Notes under the pieces: model-generated
What the model saw: the letters and a program-made list of their open reading frames with translations, nothing else
Database searches by the model: none
Told to the model about the DNA's origin: nothing
Position numbers and translations under genes: made by a program
Part shown: positions 1 to 5,927 of the stretch, piece by piece
How positions within the stretch are numbered: position 1 is the first letter of the stretch
Layout: each line of letters opens with the position of its first letter
Assembly: GCA_021827285.1 (NCBI GenBank)
Contig: JAKAWM010000193.1
Span: 1-6,035, forward strand
Reading direction: 5' to 3'
Source: Actinomycetes bacterium
Lineage (GTDB): Bacteria > Actinomycetota > Acidimicrobiia > Acidimicrobiales > Palsa-688
DNA: 6,035 nucleotides

Positions 1-806
1 GAGGCGACCTTATTGTCGAAAGCGTCGTCGACGAGGAGTTTGGCGGGTCCCATGGGGTGCTTGCCTCTCGCCTGCGGGGTTACAACGCCGAGGTCGCGAT
101 CAACTGTGAGCCGACTGGTATGGTTGTGGGGACTGCGCACCGAGGCGGGGGCGAGTGGCGGGTCACCGTCCGAGGTGACGATCGTGGGCTGGCGTTCGGG
201 GAGGAACGAGAGAGCAGTGCCGTGGTGAAGCTGGCAGCGACCATAGAGGCTATTACGGAGTGGAACGAGGAGCGGAACCGTGGGCGTACCCCGGCCGCCG
301 GGTTCGAGGAGTGCGCGGAGCTACCGGCTTACATAATGCAGGTGGGTGGTGGGGGCTGTTCTTACGGGGAAGTGACGGGTGCGCCCCCGGAGTGCAGCCT
401 CTTGGTCTGGGCAGAAGAAGAGCCCGGGGTCAGTGAGGCCGAACACCGCTCGTCGTTCGTTGGGGGGGTCAACGAGCGGTTGAAGGGGCACCGCGCGTTC
501 AGGGATGGTGTCCTGCCCGAGTACCGGCCGACCATCCGCTACCTCCCTGGGAGCCGGGCGCAGCTGCCCGACGGTTTCCTGGGGGCGCTCGCCGGTTCCT
601 TCGGTTCGTGCGGCCTCGAGTTCCGCGCCGGGGGGGTTCCCCTGGCAGCAGACACGTACGTGTTCAACCTCTACGCCGGGACACCGGCGGTGACCCTCGG
701 GCCAAGAGGGGGCAACGCCCACGCCGCAGACGAGTACGTCGAGCTCGGCGACGTCGCGGAGCTAGTGAAGGTGTTCGTGCTCACAGCCCTTGCCTGGTGC
801 GCTTAG
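1..806 (+). CDS. M20-family metallohydrolase (amidohydrolase/deacylase type), 5'-truncated by the window edge
   Basis: The frame is open from the window edge (first full codon at 3) to the TAG at 804-806, giving 267 codons. M20 enzymes usually have about 400 residues, so roughly the first third, including the HxD metal motif, lies upstream. Visible M20 signatures are VVDEEFGGSHG (codons at 27-59), where the first Glu is the usual catalytic base and the second a metal ligand; CEPTG, with a further acidic metal ligand at 108-110; and near the C-terminus GGNAHAADEYV, whose His (720-722) is the usual last metal ligand. The family (ArgE/DapE/CPG2-like) hydrolyses amide bonds of N-acylated amino acids or small peptides with two zinc ions in the cytoplasm. 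The lid-domain segment after VTVRG reads DDRGLAFG, where relatives have a conserved His, so activity or specificity may differ. Being next to a family 20 hydrolase suggests an N-acyl sugar or glycoside substrate, but that is inference. The family call is firm; the substrate is unknown. Confidence 0.87.
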   Translation, partial: GDLIVESVVDEEFGGSHGVLASRLRGYNAEVAINCEPTGMVVGTAHRGGGEWRVTVRGDDRGLAFGEERESSAVVKLAATIEAITEWNEERNRGRTPAAGFEECAELPAYIMQVGGGGCSYGEVTGAPPECSLLVWAEEEPGVSEAEHRSSFVGGVNERLKGHRAFRDGVLPEYRPTIRYLPGSRAQLPDGFLGALAGSFGSCGLEFRAGGVPLAADTYVFNLYAGTPAVTLGPRGGNAHAADEYVELGDVAELVKVFVLTALAWCA

Positions 807-815
807 GTGGGCAGG

Positions 816-822
816 AAGGAGG
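816..822 (+). promoter_or_regulatory. Strong ribosome binding site setting a TTG start for the GH20 gene
   Basis: AAGGAGG is a full match to the anti-Shine-Dalgarno core, five bases before the TTG at 828. The GTG at 807 directly abuts the preceding stop codon and lies upstream of this site, so it cannot be served by it. This favours initiation at 828. Confidence 0.7.
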
Positions 823-827
823 TTCGG

Positions 828-2717
828 TTGTTAATTTCATTTGAGGGACCGAGCGACCTGGAGGCGGGGCTTCGCGTCTTGGCGCGGGATCTCGGGATAT
901 CGATCGGCCAGGAAGGTACCAGGTTGCACTCGGTGACCTGGGACCGGCCCGAGCTCAGGGTGGAGCTGCGGGGCAATGAGGCGGTCATAAACCACCAGGG
1001 GAAGGCAGCGTTCTTCCGTGGGCTCAGCCTGCTAGCCGAGGCCGGCAGCGAAGCTGACTTCACGGTGAGCGAGCCGGTGGCCTTCCGGAGCATAGGGCCC
1101 ATGGTCGACGTTTCCCAAGGCGACGCCGTGCCCACGGTGCCTTTCGTGAAGGGCCTCCTGCGCAAGATAGCGGCCATGGGGTTGAACCTGTTGATGCTCT
1201 ACTGCGAAGACAGCTACGAGGTACCCGGCCTCCCGTTCTTCGGCTACATGCGGGGGCGCCTTTCGAGCGCTGACATGAAAGAGCTGGACGACTACGCAGA
1301 CATGTTCGGTGTGGAGCTGGTGCCGTGCATACAGACCCTTGGGCACATGTACGACGTCTTGAAGTGGGACGCGTTCACGCCCGTCCGGGACGACCCCCAC
1401 ACTCTCTTGGTCGGGGCTAAGGAGACCTACGACCTGATCGAGCGCATGGTGGTTGCCGCGTCCGGACCCGTGCGGTCCCGGCGCATCCACATCGGGATGG
1501 ACGAAGCCTGGAACCTCGGCCTTGGCAATTACTTGGCGAAGAACGGCTATAGGCCAAAGATCGAGCTCATGGCGGAGCACCTACCGAGGGTGCTAGAGAT
1601 AGTCGCGCGCCACGGTTTAGAGCCGATGATGTGGAGTGACATGTTCTTCCGGGCCACATCTCCTACCAATTCCTACGACCGGCCAGGGTCGGACCTGACT
1701 GCGCAAGCTCGCTCGGTCGTCCCCCCCGACGTGGACCTTGTGTACTGGTCGTACCACAACTGGGACAAGGCGTTCTACCGGGAATGGCTGGAGCGCCATG
1801 TCGAGATGGCTGGGGGACGAGCACCCGTTTTCGCGGGGGGCATCTCCAACTGGCGTGGGTGGGCGCCCAACTATGGCATGAGCTTTGCGGCTACGCGCGC
1901 CGCGCTGGCGGCGTGCAAGGAGGTGGGCGTCGGAACTGTCTTGGCGACGCTGTGGGGCGACGACGGGACCGAGTGCGACTTGGAGGCGTGCCTGTTGGGC
2001 CTTCAGCTCTATGCGGAAGTCTGCTACGGGGACGGGACGGACGAGGAAAAGCTGGCCCGGCGCTTCAAGACCTGCTGCCAGGGCGAGATGGCCGACTTCT
2101 GGGCCTTGAAGGACATCGACGAGGCGCCAGGGGTCGAGAAAGACAACCCTGGTTCCTGCAACCCATCCGAGTACCTTTTGTGGCAGGACCCGATGAAGGG
2201 CCTCTTCGACGCGAACGTTAGCGGCGTGCCGGTCGCGGCCCATTACAAGAAAATTGCTGAGGAGCTCATGGGCGCCCAGGAGCGGAACCCTGGTTACCGC
2301 GAGGTGTTCGGGCTCTACAAAAAGCTCTGCGACACCTTAGCCTTGAAAGCAGAGCTCGGGCTCCGCCTGAGGGAGGCCTACGCACGGGGCGACCGGGTGG
2401 CACTGGCGGAGATCGCAGAGGCCCACCTACCCGCTACTTCCGATGCCCTTCGCCAGTTGCGGGAGGCGCACCTGCGCCGTTGGCATGAGCTTTACCGGCC
2501 CTTTGGCTGGGAAGTGATGGACGCCCGCTATGGGGCAGCCCTACTTGCGCTCGAGGCGGCACGATGGAGACTAGAAGAGCACCTCGAAGGCCGGGTTGAC
2601 CGGCTCGAAGAGCTTGAGGAGCCTCGCCTTCCTTTCGACGGCAAAGAGGGCCAGCTCTCTTGCCAATATGTCGGCAGGATGCTGAGCGCCAGCCGGTTGT
2701 TCTGGGATTTCGGATAG
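828..2717 (+). CDS. Glycoside hydrolase family 20, GcnA-like exo-beta-N-acetylhexosaminidase
   Basis: The product is 629 residues from the TTG at 828 (636 if the GTG at 807 is used). This is close to the about 627 residues of streptococcal GcnA. A short N-terminal alpha/beta domain spans about residues 1-85. The TIM barrel starts near GPMVDVSQGD (Asp94). It shows the GH20 hallmarks: QTLGH (His173), HIGMDEAWNLGLG with the catalytic Asp225-Glu226 pair, MMWSD (Trp269), VYWSYHNWD (Tyr306-Trp307) and LWGDDGTECD (Trp376-Glu382). From about residue 400 the protein is helical and charged, as in the C-terminal domain of the GH20C/GcnA group. Known family chemistry is substrate-assisted release of terminal beta-linked GlcNAc or GalNAc, with Asp orienting the acetamido group and Glu as the acid. 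No signal peptide or membrane segment is seen, so it should act in the cytoplasm on imported oligosaccharides. The gene starts 21 bases after the M20 gene and ends 3 bases before the dehydrogenase. The exact substrate is not known. Confidence 0.92.
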   Translation: MLISFEGPSDLEAGLRVLARDLGISIGQEGTRLHSVTWDRPELRVELRGNEAVINHQGKAAFFRGLSLLAEAGSEADFTVSEPVAFRSIGPMVDVSQGDAVPTVPFVKGLLRKIAAMGLNLLMLYCEDSYEVPGLPFFGYMRGRLSSADMKELDDYADMFGVELVPCIQTLGHMYDVLKWDAFTPVRDDPHTLLVGAKETYDLIERMVVAASGPVRSRRIHIGMDEAWNLGLGNYLAKNGYRPKIELMAEHLPRVLEIVARHGLEPMMWSDMFFRATSPTNSYDRPGSDLTAQARSVVPPDVDLVYWSYHNWDKAFYREWLERHVEMAGGRAPVFAGGISNWRGWAPNYGMSFAATRAALAACKEVGVGTVLATLWGDDGTECDLEACLLGLQLYAEVCYGDGTDEEKLARRFKTCCQGEMADFWALKDIDEAPGVEKDNPGSCNPSEYLLWQDPMKGLFDANVSGVPVAAHYKKIAEELMGAQERNPGYREVFGLYKKLCDTLALKAELGLRLREAYARGDRVALAEIAEAHLPATSDALRQLREAHLRRWHELYRPFGWEVMDARYGAALLALEAARWRLEEHLEGRVDRLEELEEPRLPFDGKEGQLSCQYVGRMLSASRLFWDFG

Positions 2718-2720
2718 GCC

Positions 2721-3518
2721 GTGCGCGGGCTAGCGGGCAAGGGAGTGGTCGTCACCGGGGCGGCCAGGGGGATCGGGTTCGAGGTGGCGAGGCGGTTCTT
2801 GGCCGAGGGGAGCCAGCTGTTCTTGTGCGATCGCGACGGCGAAAAGCTCGCCGAGGCAGCCGCCCAGTTGTCAAGTGACGGCGAGGTCGGTTCCGCCGTG
2901 TGCGACGTCGGCCAGGAGGACCAGGTGGAGTCGATGGCGGCTGCAGCAAAAGACTTCCTCGGGCGGGTTGACGTGCTCGTCAACAATGCTGGTGTTGCCG
3001 CTATCGCCCCGGTGCTCAGCGAGACGGCACCCGAGTGGGACGAGATCCTCCGGGTCAACCTGAGAGGTTGCTTCTTGGTCGCACGGGCCGTCGGGGCCAG
3101 CATGGCCCAGTCGGGTGGCGGCGCCATTGTCAACATGTCGTCTACCAACGGCCTCGTGGCCGAGGTGGGCTACGCGGCCTACAACGCCTCCAAGGCCGGG
3201 CTTCTCCTCTTTTCCCAGACCATGGCCGTAGAACTGGCACCTTTGGGGGTTCGGGTGAACTGTGTGTGCCCTGGCTACATAGTGACACCGATGTCCGAGC
3301 AACTGGACGACCCGGCCTTCGTGAGGGCCTACGTTAGGGAGAACATCCCGCTCGGCCGCACAGGGACGCCCGGTGACGTGGCGTCGGCCGTCGCGTTCTT
3401 GGCTTCGGAGGAGAGCGCGTTCATAACGGGCACCTCGCTCGTCGTCGACGGTGGCCAGTTGTCCCACTCGGGCGCGCACTGGTCCCCGGGCCGGGCGCCC
3501 GAGGTGGCGGGTTCATGA
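2721..3518 (+). CDS. Classical short-chain dehydrogenase/reductase (SDR)
   Basis: This 265-residue Rossmann-fold oxidoreductase has the standard length of the classical SDR group. Visible motifs are TGAARGIG (residues 12-19, dinucleotide-binding turn); Asp37 at the end of the second beta strand, which usually favours NAD(H) over NADP(H); NNAG (88-91); structural Asn113; catalytic Ser141, Tyr154 and Lys158 in SS and YNASK; PGYIVTPM after the active site; and the C-terminal FITGTSLVVDGGQ typical of FabG/glucose-dehydrogenase-like members. The GTG start lies 3 bases after the GH20 stop, with only a weak GGATAGG upstream, so translation is probably coupled. The operon suggests oxidation of a sugar, lactone precursor or polyol released by the hydrolase. 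Sequence alone does not fix the substrate, and reductase roles such as 3-oxoacyl reduction cannot be excluded. Confidence 0.92.
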   Translation: MRGLAGKGVVVTGAARGIGFEVARRFLAEGSQLFLCDRDGEKLAEAAAQLSSDGEVGSAVCDVGQEDQVESMAAAAKDFLGRVDVLVNNAGVAAIAPVLSETAPEWDEILRVNLRGCFLVARAVGASMAQSGGGAIVNMSSTNGLVAEVGYAAYNASKAGLLLFSQTMAVELAPLGVRVNCVCPGYIVTPMSEQLDDPAFVRAYVRENIPLGRTGTPGDVASAVAFLASEESAFITGTSLVVDGGQLSHSGAHWSPGRAPEVAGS

Positions 3519-4693
3519 GCGCGTACGCCGGGCTCGAGGTCCGCGAGTACGTGGAGAGCGATGAGGAAGAATGCCTAACGTTGCGCAACGAGGTGTTCCC
3601 GCCCATAGCCCCGGAGGACTGGAGGCAGGACGACACCGCGGCAGTGGCCCGCGTAGGGGGACGGCTAGTGGGCGTCATCCCCTTCGTCGTGCGGGCGTTC
3701 CGGTTGCGCCCCGACCTCGTGGTCCGGGCCGCTTTCGCTAACTCGGTCGCGGTGGCAGCTGACTGCCGGGGCCAGGGCATAGGCGGCGCCATGATGCGCG
3801 AGGCATCGCAGTTCCTCCGGTCTCGTGCTGAGGCCATGATGGTCTACACCGGCGACGAGGTGGCCGGGAGGCCTTACCGCTTCTACCGGGGTACGGGTCA
3901 CGCCGACCTCGCCTACCCGGCTAGAGCCGTTCTGACCGGGGGCCAGGGTAGGGCCGGCACGACGGAGCTCGAGGCCAAAGAGGTGGACGCGAGCCAGATC
4001 GGTCCCTTGGAAGCTGACCTGCTCGCTGCGTTCGAAGCGGCTTGGTCTGGCCACGGTGGGTTTGCCCACCACGAGGCTGGCTATTACCGGCGTGCCCTGG
4101 CGTCGCATATCTTCGTCGAACTACCCGTAGAGGAGATGCTGTTGTTGAAGGCGCTCTCTGGCGGGCGGTTGGAAGGGTACTGCCTAGTGGGGGTAAGGCC
4201 ACAGGAGATCTCGGTGCTCGAATGGGCGTGGTCTTCGCCGGATGGCGAGGAGGCAGTCGTCTCGGCCCTTTGGCGCCTCTCCCAGGAGCGGGACACCGGT
4301 GCAGCCGTCTGGAGCTGCCGGTCGCCCTTCCGCCCCTTCGGGGGTGAAGGCTGGCGCTGGGAGCGCGAGCGCCGCGACGACGTCCTGGTGGGTAGGTGCA
4401 TCCGGCCGGAACAGCTCTGGAGGCATATGGGCGGGGAGGGACCACCCAGTTTACGTCTTGAGATCTGGACACCAGAAGGGGAGCTCGCGCTGGGGGAGGA
4501 GGGAGCACCGTTGCTCAGGCTTGAGATGAAGCGGGCCCAGTTCGACCAACTGCTCCTGTGCCGCCGCAACCTCGAGGAGGACGTCAGGTTGCAGCGCGTC
4601 ACCGTTGCAGAAGGGACGTGGGAGATGGTGCTGGAGGCGAGCAGCGTGCTGCGGGCGTCGCCTTGGGAGTGCCACCAACTTGACTACATCTGA
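3515..4693 (+). CDS. GNAT-family N-acetyltransferase with Eis-like three-part architecture
   Basis: The product is 392 residues, far longer than a single GNAT domain of about 150. The N-terminal GNAT domain (about 8-140) carries the acetyl-CoA pyrophosphate-binding motif CRGQGIGGAMM (Arg85-Gly90 in RGQGIG), preceded by the beta strand NSVAVAAD and followed by an YRFYRGTGH segment near its end. Residues about 150-290 look like a second, degenerate GNAT fold without the motif. Residues about 295-392 resemble the sterol-carrier-like C-terminal domain of Eis-type enzymes and end in HQLDYI. In Eis proteins the C-terminal carboxylate reaches the active site. The ATG overlaps the dehydrogenase stop by four bases (ATGA) and follows GAGGTGG at 3501-3507, seven bases upstream, so the two genes are translationally coupled. 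Eis relatives acetylate amines, including aminoglycosides and protein lysines. Here an amino sugar or glycoside amine is plausible but unproven. The GNAT call is firm; the Eis-like C-terminal assignment is moderate. Confidence 0.85.
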   Translation: MSAYAGLEVREYVESDEEECLTLRNEVFPPIAPEDWRQDDTAAVARVGGRLVGVIPFVVRAFRLRPDLVVRAAFANSVAVAADCRGQGIGGAMMREASQFLRSRAEAMMVYTGDEVAGRPYRFYRGTGHADLAYPARAVLTGGQGRAGTTELEAKEVDASQIGPLEADLLAAFEAAWSGHGGFAHHEAGYYRRALASHIFVELPVEEMLLLKALSGGRLEGYCLVGVRPQEISVLEWAWSSPDGEEAVVSALWRLSQERDTGAAVWSCRSPFRPFGGEGWRWERERRDDVLVGRCIRPEQLWRHMGGEGPPSLRLEIWTPEGELALGEEGAPLLRLEMKRAQFDQLLLCRRNLEEDVRLQRVTVAEGTWEMVLEASSVLRASPWECHQLDYI

Positions 4694-4796
4694 TGATGCC
4701 ATCCCCGCAGACGGGGAAAGAAAAGTGTGCGTGCCCTGTCCGGGCGAAGGAGCTGAGCAGCTGACCCTCGGTGGCACTCGCGGGCCATGGTGGCAT
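4667..4796 (+). promoter_or_regulatory. Candidate structured mRNA element between the acetyltransferase and epimerase genes
   Basis: A perfect 10-base inverted repeat, GAGTGCCACC (4667-4676) and GGTGGCACTC (4770-4779), could close a multi-branched RNA. Inside it lie TCCCCG-CAGA-CGGGGA (4702-4717), GCCC-TGTCC-GGGC (4733-4745) and AGCT-GAGC-AGCT (4751-4762). The 5' arm lies in the last codons of the acetyltransferase gene. The 3' arm ends 34 bases before the epimerase ATG. A second GGTGGCA copy (4789-4795) can pair with the same 5' arm, just before the ribosome binding site. I do not recognise a known riboswitch class. This could be an attenuator, a translation switch, an mRNA processing site or chance in GC-rich DNA. 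Confidence 0.35.
4702..4717 (+). other. Short perfect hairpin after the acetyltransferase stop
   Basis: TCCCCG-CAGA-CGGGGA forms a six-base-pair stem with a four-base loop, eight bases after the TGA at 4691-4693. It is followed by an A-rich run, not a T-run, so it is not a standard intrinsic terminator. It may protect or stall the mRNA end, or be one arm of the larger structured element. Confidence 0.45.
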
Positions 4797-4799
4797 GAA

Positions 4800-4805
4800 G
4801 AGGTG
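4800..4805 (+). promoter_or_regulatory. Ribosome binding site that favours the ATG at 4814 for the epimerase
   Basis: GAGGTG matches the anti-Shine-Dalgarno region and stands eight bases before the ATG at 4814. The in-frame GTG at 4808 would be only two bases away, which is too close. ATG is therefore the better start, although the two differ by only two residues. Confidence 0.55.
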
Positions 4806-4813
4806 CGGTGGCC

Positions 4814-5905
4814 ATGACCGCCTGGTCGAGACGAACCTGGGGTTGCCGTGTCAGCGGTTGCCAGATCGAGGGTATGGAGGCTGTCATCCTGGAGAACACA
4901 GTGCTCAGAGCTGTGGTACTCGCGGGTAAGGGGGCAGAGATCATCGAGCTGACGTGCAAACCGAAGGACGTGGACGTGCTGTGGCGGGCACCCAACGGTG
5001 TCGTGAACCCTCGCCGGGCCATAACCAGCGTGTCAACGGGGGAAGGCTCGTTCATGGATTCCTACGGAGGAGGCTGGCAGGAGCTCTTCCCAACGCTCGG
5101 GCTCCCGGCCCGCTATTACGGGGCGGCCATGGGGGAGCACGGCGAAGTGGCCTTGCTCGACTGGGACGCTCGCGTCGAGCACGACGAGCCGGAGCGGGCC
5201 TCGGTCAGCTTCTCGGTGCGCTGCCTGCGCTCCCCTTTCCGGCTGGTACGTACTATGACCCTGGAAGGTGCCGACAGCCCGGTGCTCGGTATCTCCGAGC
5301 AGGCAACCAACGAGGGTGGCGAGCCTCTCCGGTTCATGTGGGGCCACCACCCCGTGCTTGGGCCACCGTTCTTGGAGCCGGGCTGCAAGGTGGACGTCCG
5401 CGCTGGGTCGGTTCAGGCTACTTCGGGGCCTAGAGGGTCTTTCTCAGCACGCGGCCCCACCACCCCTTGGCCGTGGTATGTCAACGCGTACGGTGAGAAA
5501 GTCGACCTCAGTGTCTTGGCCCGCCAGGGCCCGGGGCAGGTGGACGAGCTTTACCTCACGGACTTGGAGACAGGCGAGTACGAGGTGCGCAACGACCGGC
5601 TAGGCGTGTGTTTCGCTCTCCGCTGGGACCTTCGAGTGTTCCCGTACCTGTGGTGGTGGCGTGGCCTCGGGCCACAGCCCGGCTACCCCTGGTACAACCG
5701 GGCTTACATGCTCGGCCTCGAGCTATTTAGCAGTGTCCCGCCTGACTTCGCGGGAGCGGAGCGGGCCGGGACGACGCTCTTGCTTGGGCCGGGTGAGACC
5801 ATGGCCTGCTCCCTCGAGGCGCACGTCTACTGCCTCTCTCCAGGAGGGGGCAGTGGCCGCGAAGGTCAAAGTGGTGAGGAGAAGGCAACGGTCAGACAAC
5901 AATGA
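4814..5905 (+). CDS. Aldose 1-epimerase (galactose mutarotase-like) superfamily protein
   Basis: The product is 363 residues from the ATG at 4814 (365 from the GTG at 4808). It starts with a strand pattern of the mutarotase-like beta-sandwich: GMEAVILEN, then VVLAGKGAEIIEL, then VDVLWRAPNGV. GGGWQELFP (Trp88) is a strong family hallmark. MWGHHPVLGPPFLEPG supplies adjacent His178-His179, one of which fits the catalytic acid position, and LGLELFSS supplies Glu303 as the likely base. Members interconvert the alpha and beta anomers of aldoses, and many uncharacterised relatives sit in sugar-catabolism operons. The last about 22 residues are Gly-, Ser- and charge-rich and are probably a disordered tail. 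The gene lies in the operon after a gap of about 120 bases containing inverted repeats, so it may be tuned separately. It could supply the correct anomer of the released sugar to the dehydrogenases (inference). The superfamily call is firm; substrate and exact subfamily are open. Confidence 0.85.
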   Translation: MTAWSRRTWGCRVSGCQIEGMEAVILENTVLRAVVLAGKGAEIIELTCKPKDVDVLWRAPNGVVNPRRAITSVSTGEGSFMDSYGGGWQELFPTLGLPARYYGAAMGEHGEVALLDWDARVEHDEPERASVSFSVRCLRSPFRLVRTMTLEGADSPVLGISEQATNEGGEPLRFMWGHHPVLGPPFLEPGCKVDVRAGSVQATSGPRGSFSARGPTTPWPWYVNAYGEKVDLSVLARQGPGQVDELYLTDLETGEYEVRNDRLGVCFALRWDLRVFPYLWWWRGLGPQPGYPWYNRAYMLGLELFSSVPPDFAGAERAGTTLLLGPGETMACSLEAHVYCLSPGGGSGREGQSGEEKATVRQQ

Positions 5906-5913
5906 CCAAGACA

Positions 5914-5920
5914 AGAGGAG
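5914..5920 (+). promoter_or_regulatory. Ribosome binding site of the downstream dehydrogenase gene
   Basis: AGAGGAG stands seven bases before the ATG at 5928, an ideal spacing. It supports that start over the in-frame GTG at 5925, which is one codon earlier. Confidence 0.65.
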
Positions 5921-5927
5921 CGGCGTG

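Larger units (their letters stand above)
4694..4813 (+). other. Largest intergenic gap of the window, no gene seen
   Basis: These 120 bases hold no convincing reading frame of their own, no tRNA-like cloverleaf and no clear -35/-10 promoter pair. A TTGACT at 4680-4685 has no suitable -10 at normal spacing. The gap contains the inverted repeats described in the overlapping regulatory entry, followed by the epimerase ribosome binding site GAGGTG at 4800-4805. Confidence 0.6.

Noticed and set aside
57..806. A complete 249-residue gene starting at the GTG at 57
   Set aside because: The same frame is open to the window edge, and the catalytic DEE motif of the M20 family lies upstream of 57, so the gene is simply cut by the window.
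1032..2243. Long antisense open frames opposite the GH20 gene
   Set aside because: They mirror the codon bias of a GC-rich gene, their proteins show no recognisable motif, and the + strand gene has complete family signatures.
4680..4708. Sigma-70-like promoter starting at TTGACT
   Set aside because: At 16-18 bases downstream the sequence is a C-rich hairpin arm, not a -10 element.
4701..4720. A sequence resembling one type I-E CRISPR repeat (CCCCG hairpin followed by GGGGA)
   Set aside because: There is a single copy with no spacer-repeat periodicity in the flanks, so it is only a short GC hairpin.
4702..4729. Intrinsic terminator after the acetyltransferase gene
   Set aside because: The six-pair stem is followed by an A-rich run on the + strand, and on the minus strand no T-run follows it. 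Without a U tract it is not a supported rho-independent terminator.
3421..4777. Several minus-strand open frames across the acetyltransferase gene
   Set aside because: They overlap each other in different frames, are Arg/Pro/Ser-rich low-complexity translations and match no family, as expected for shadow frames.
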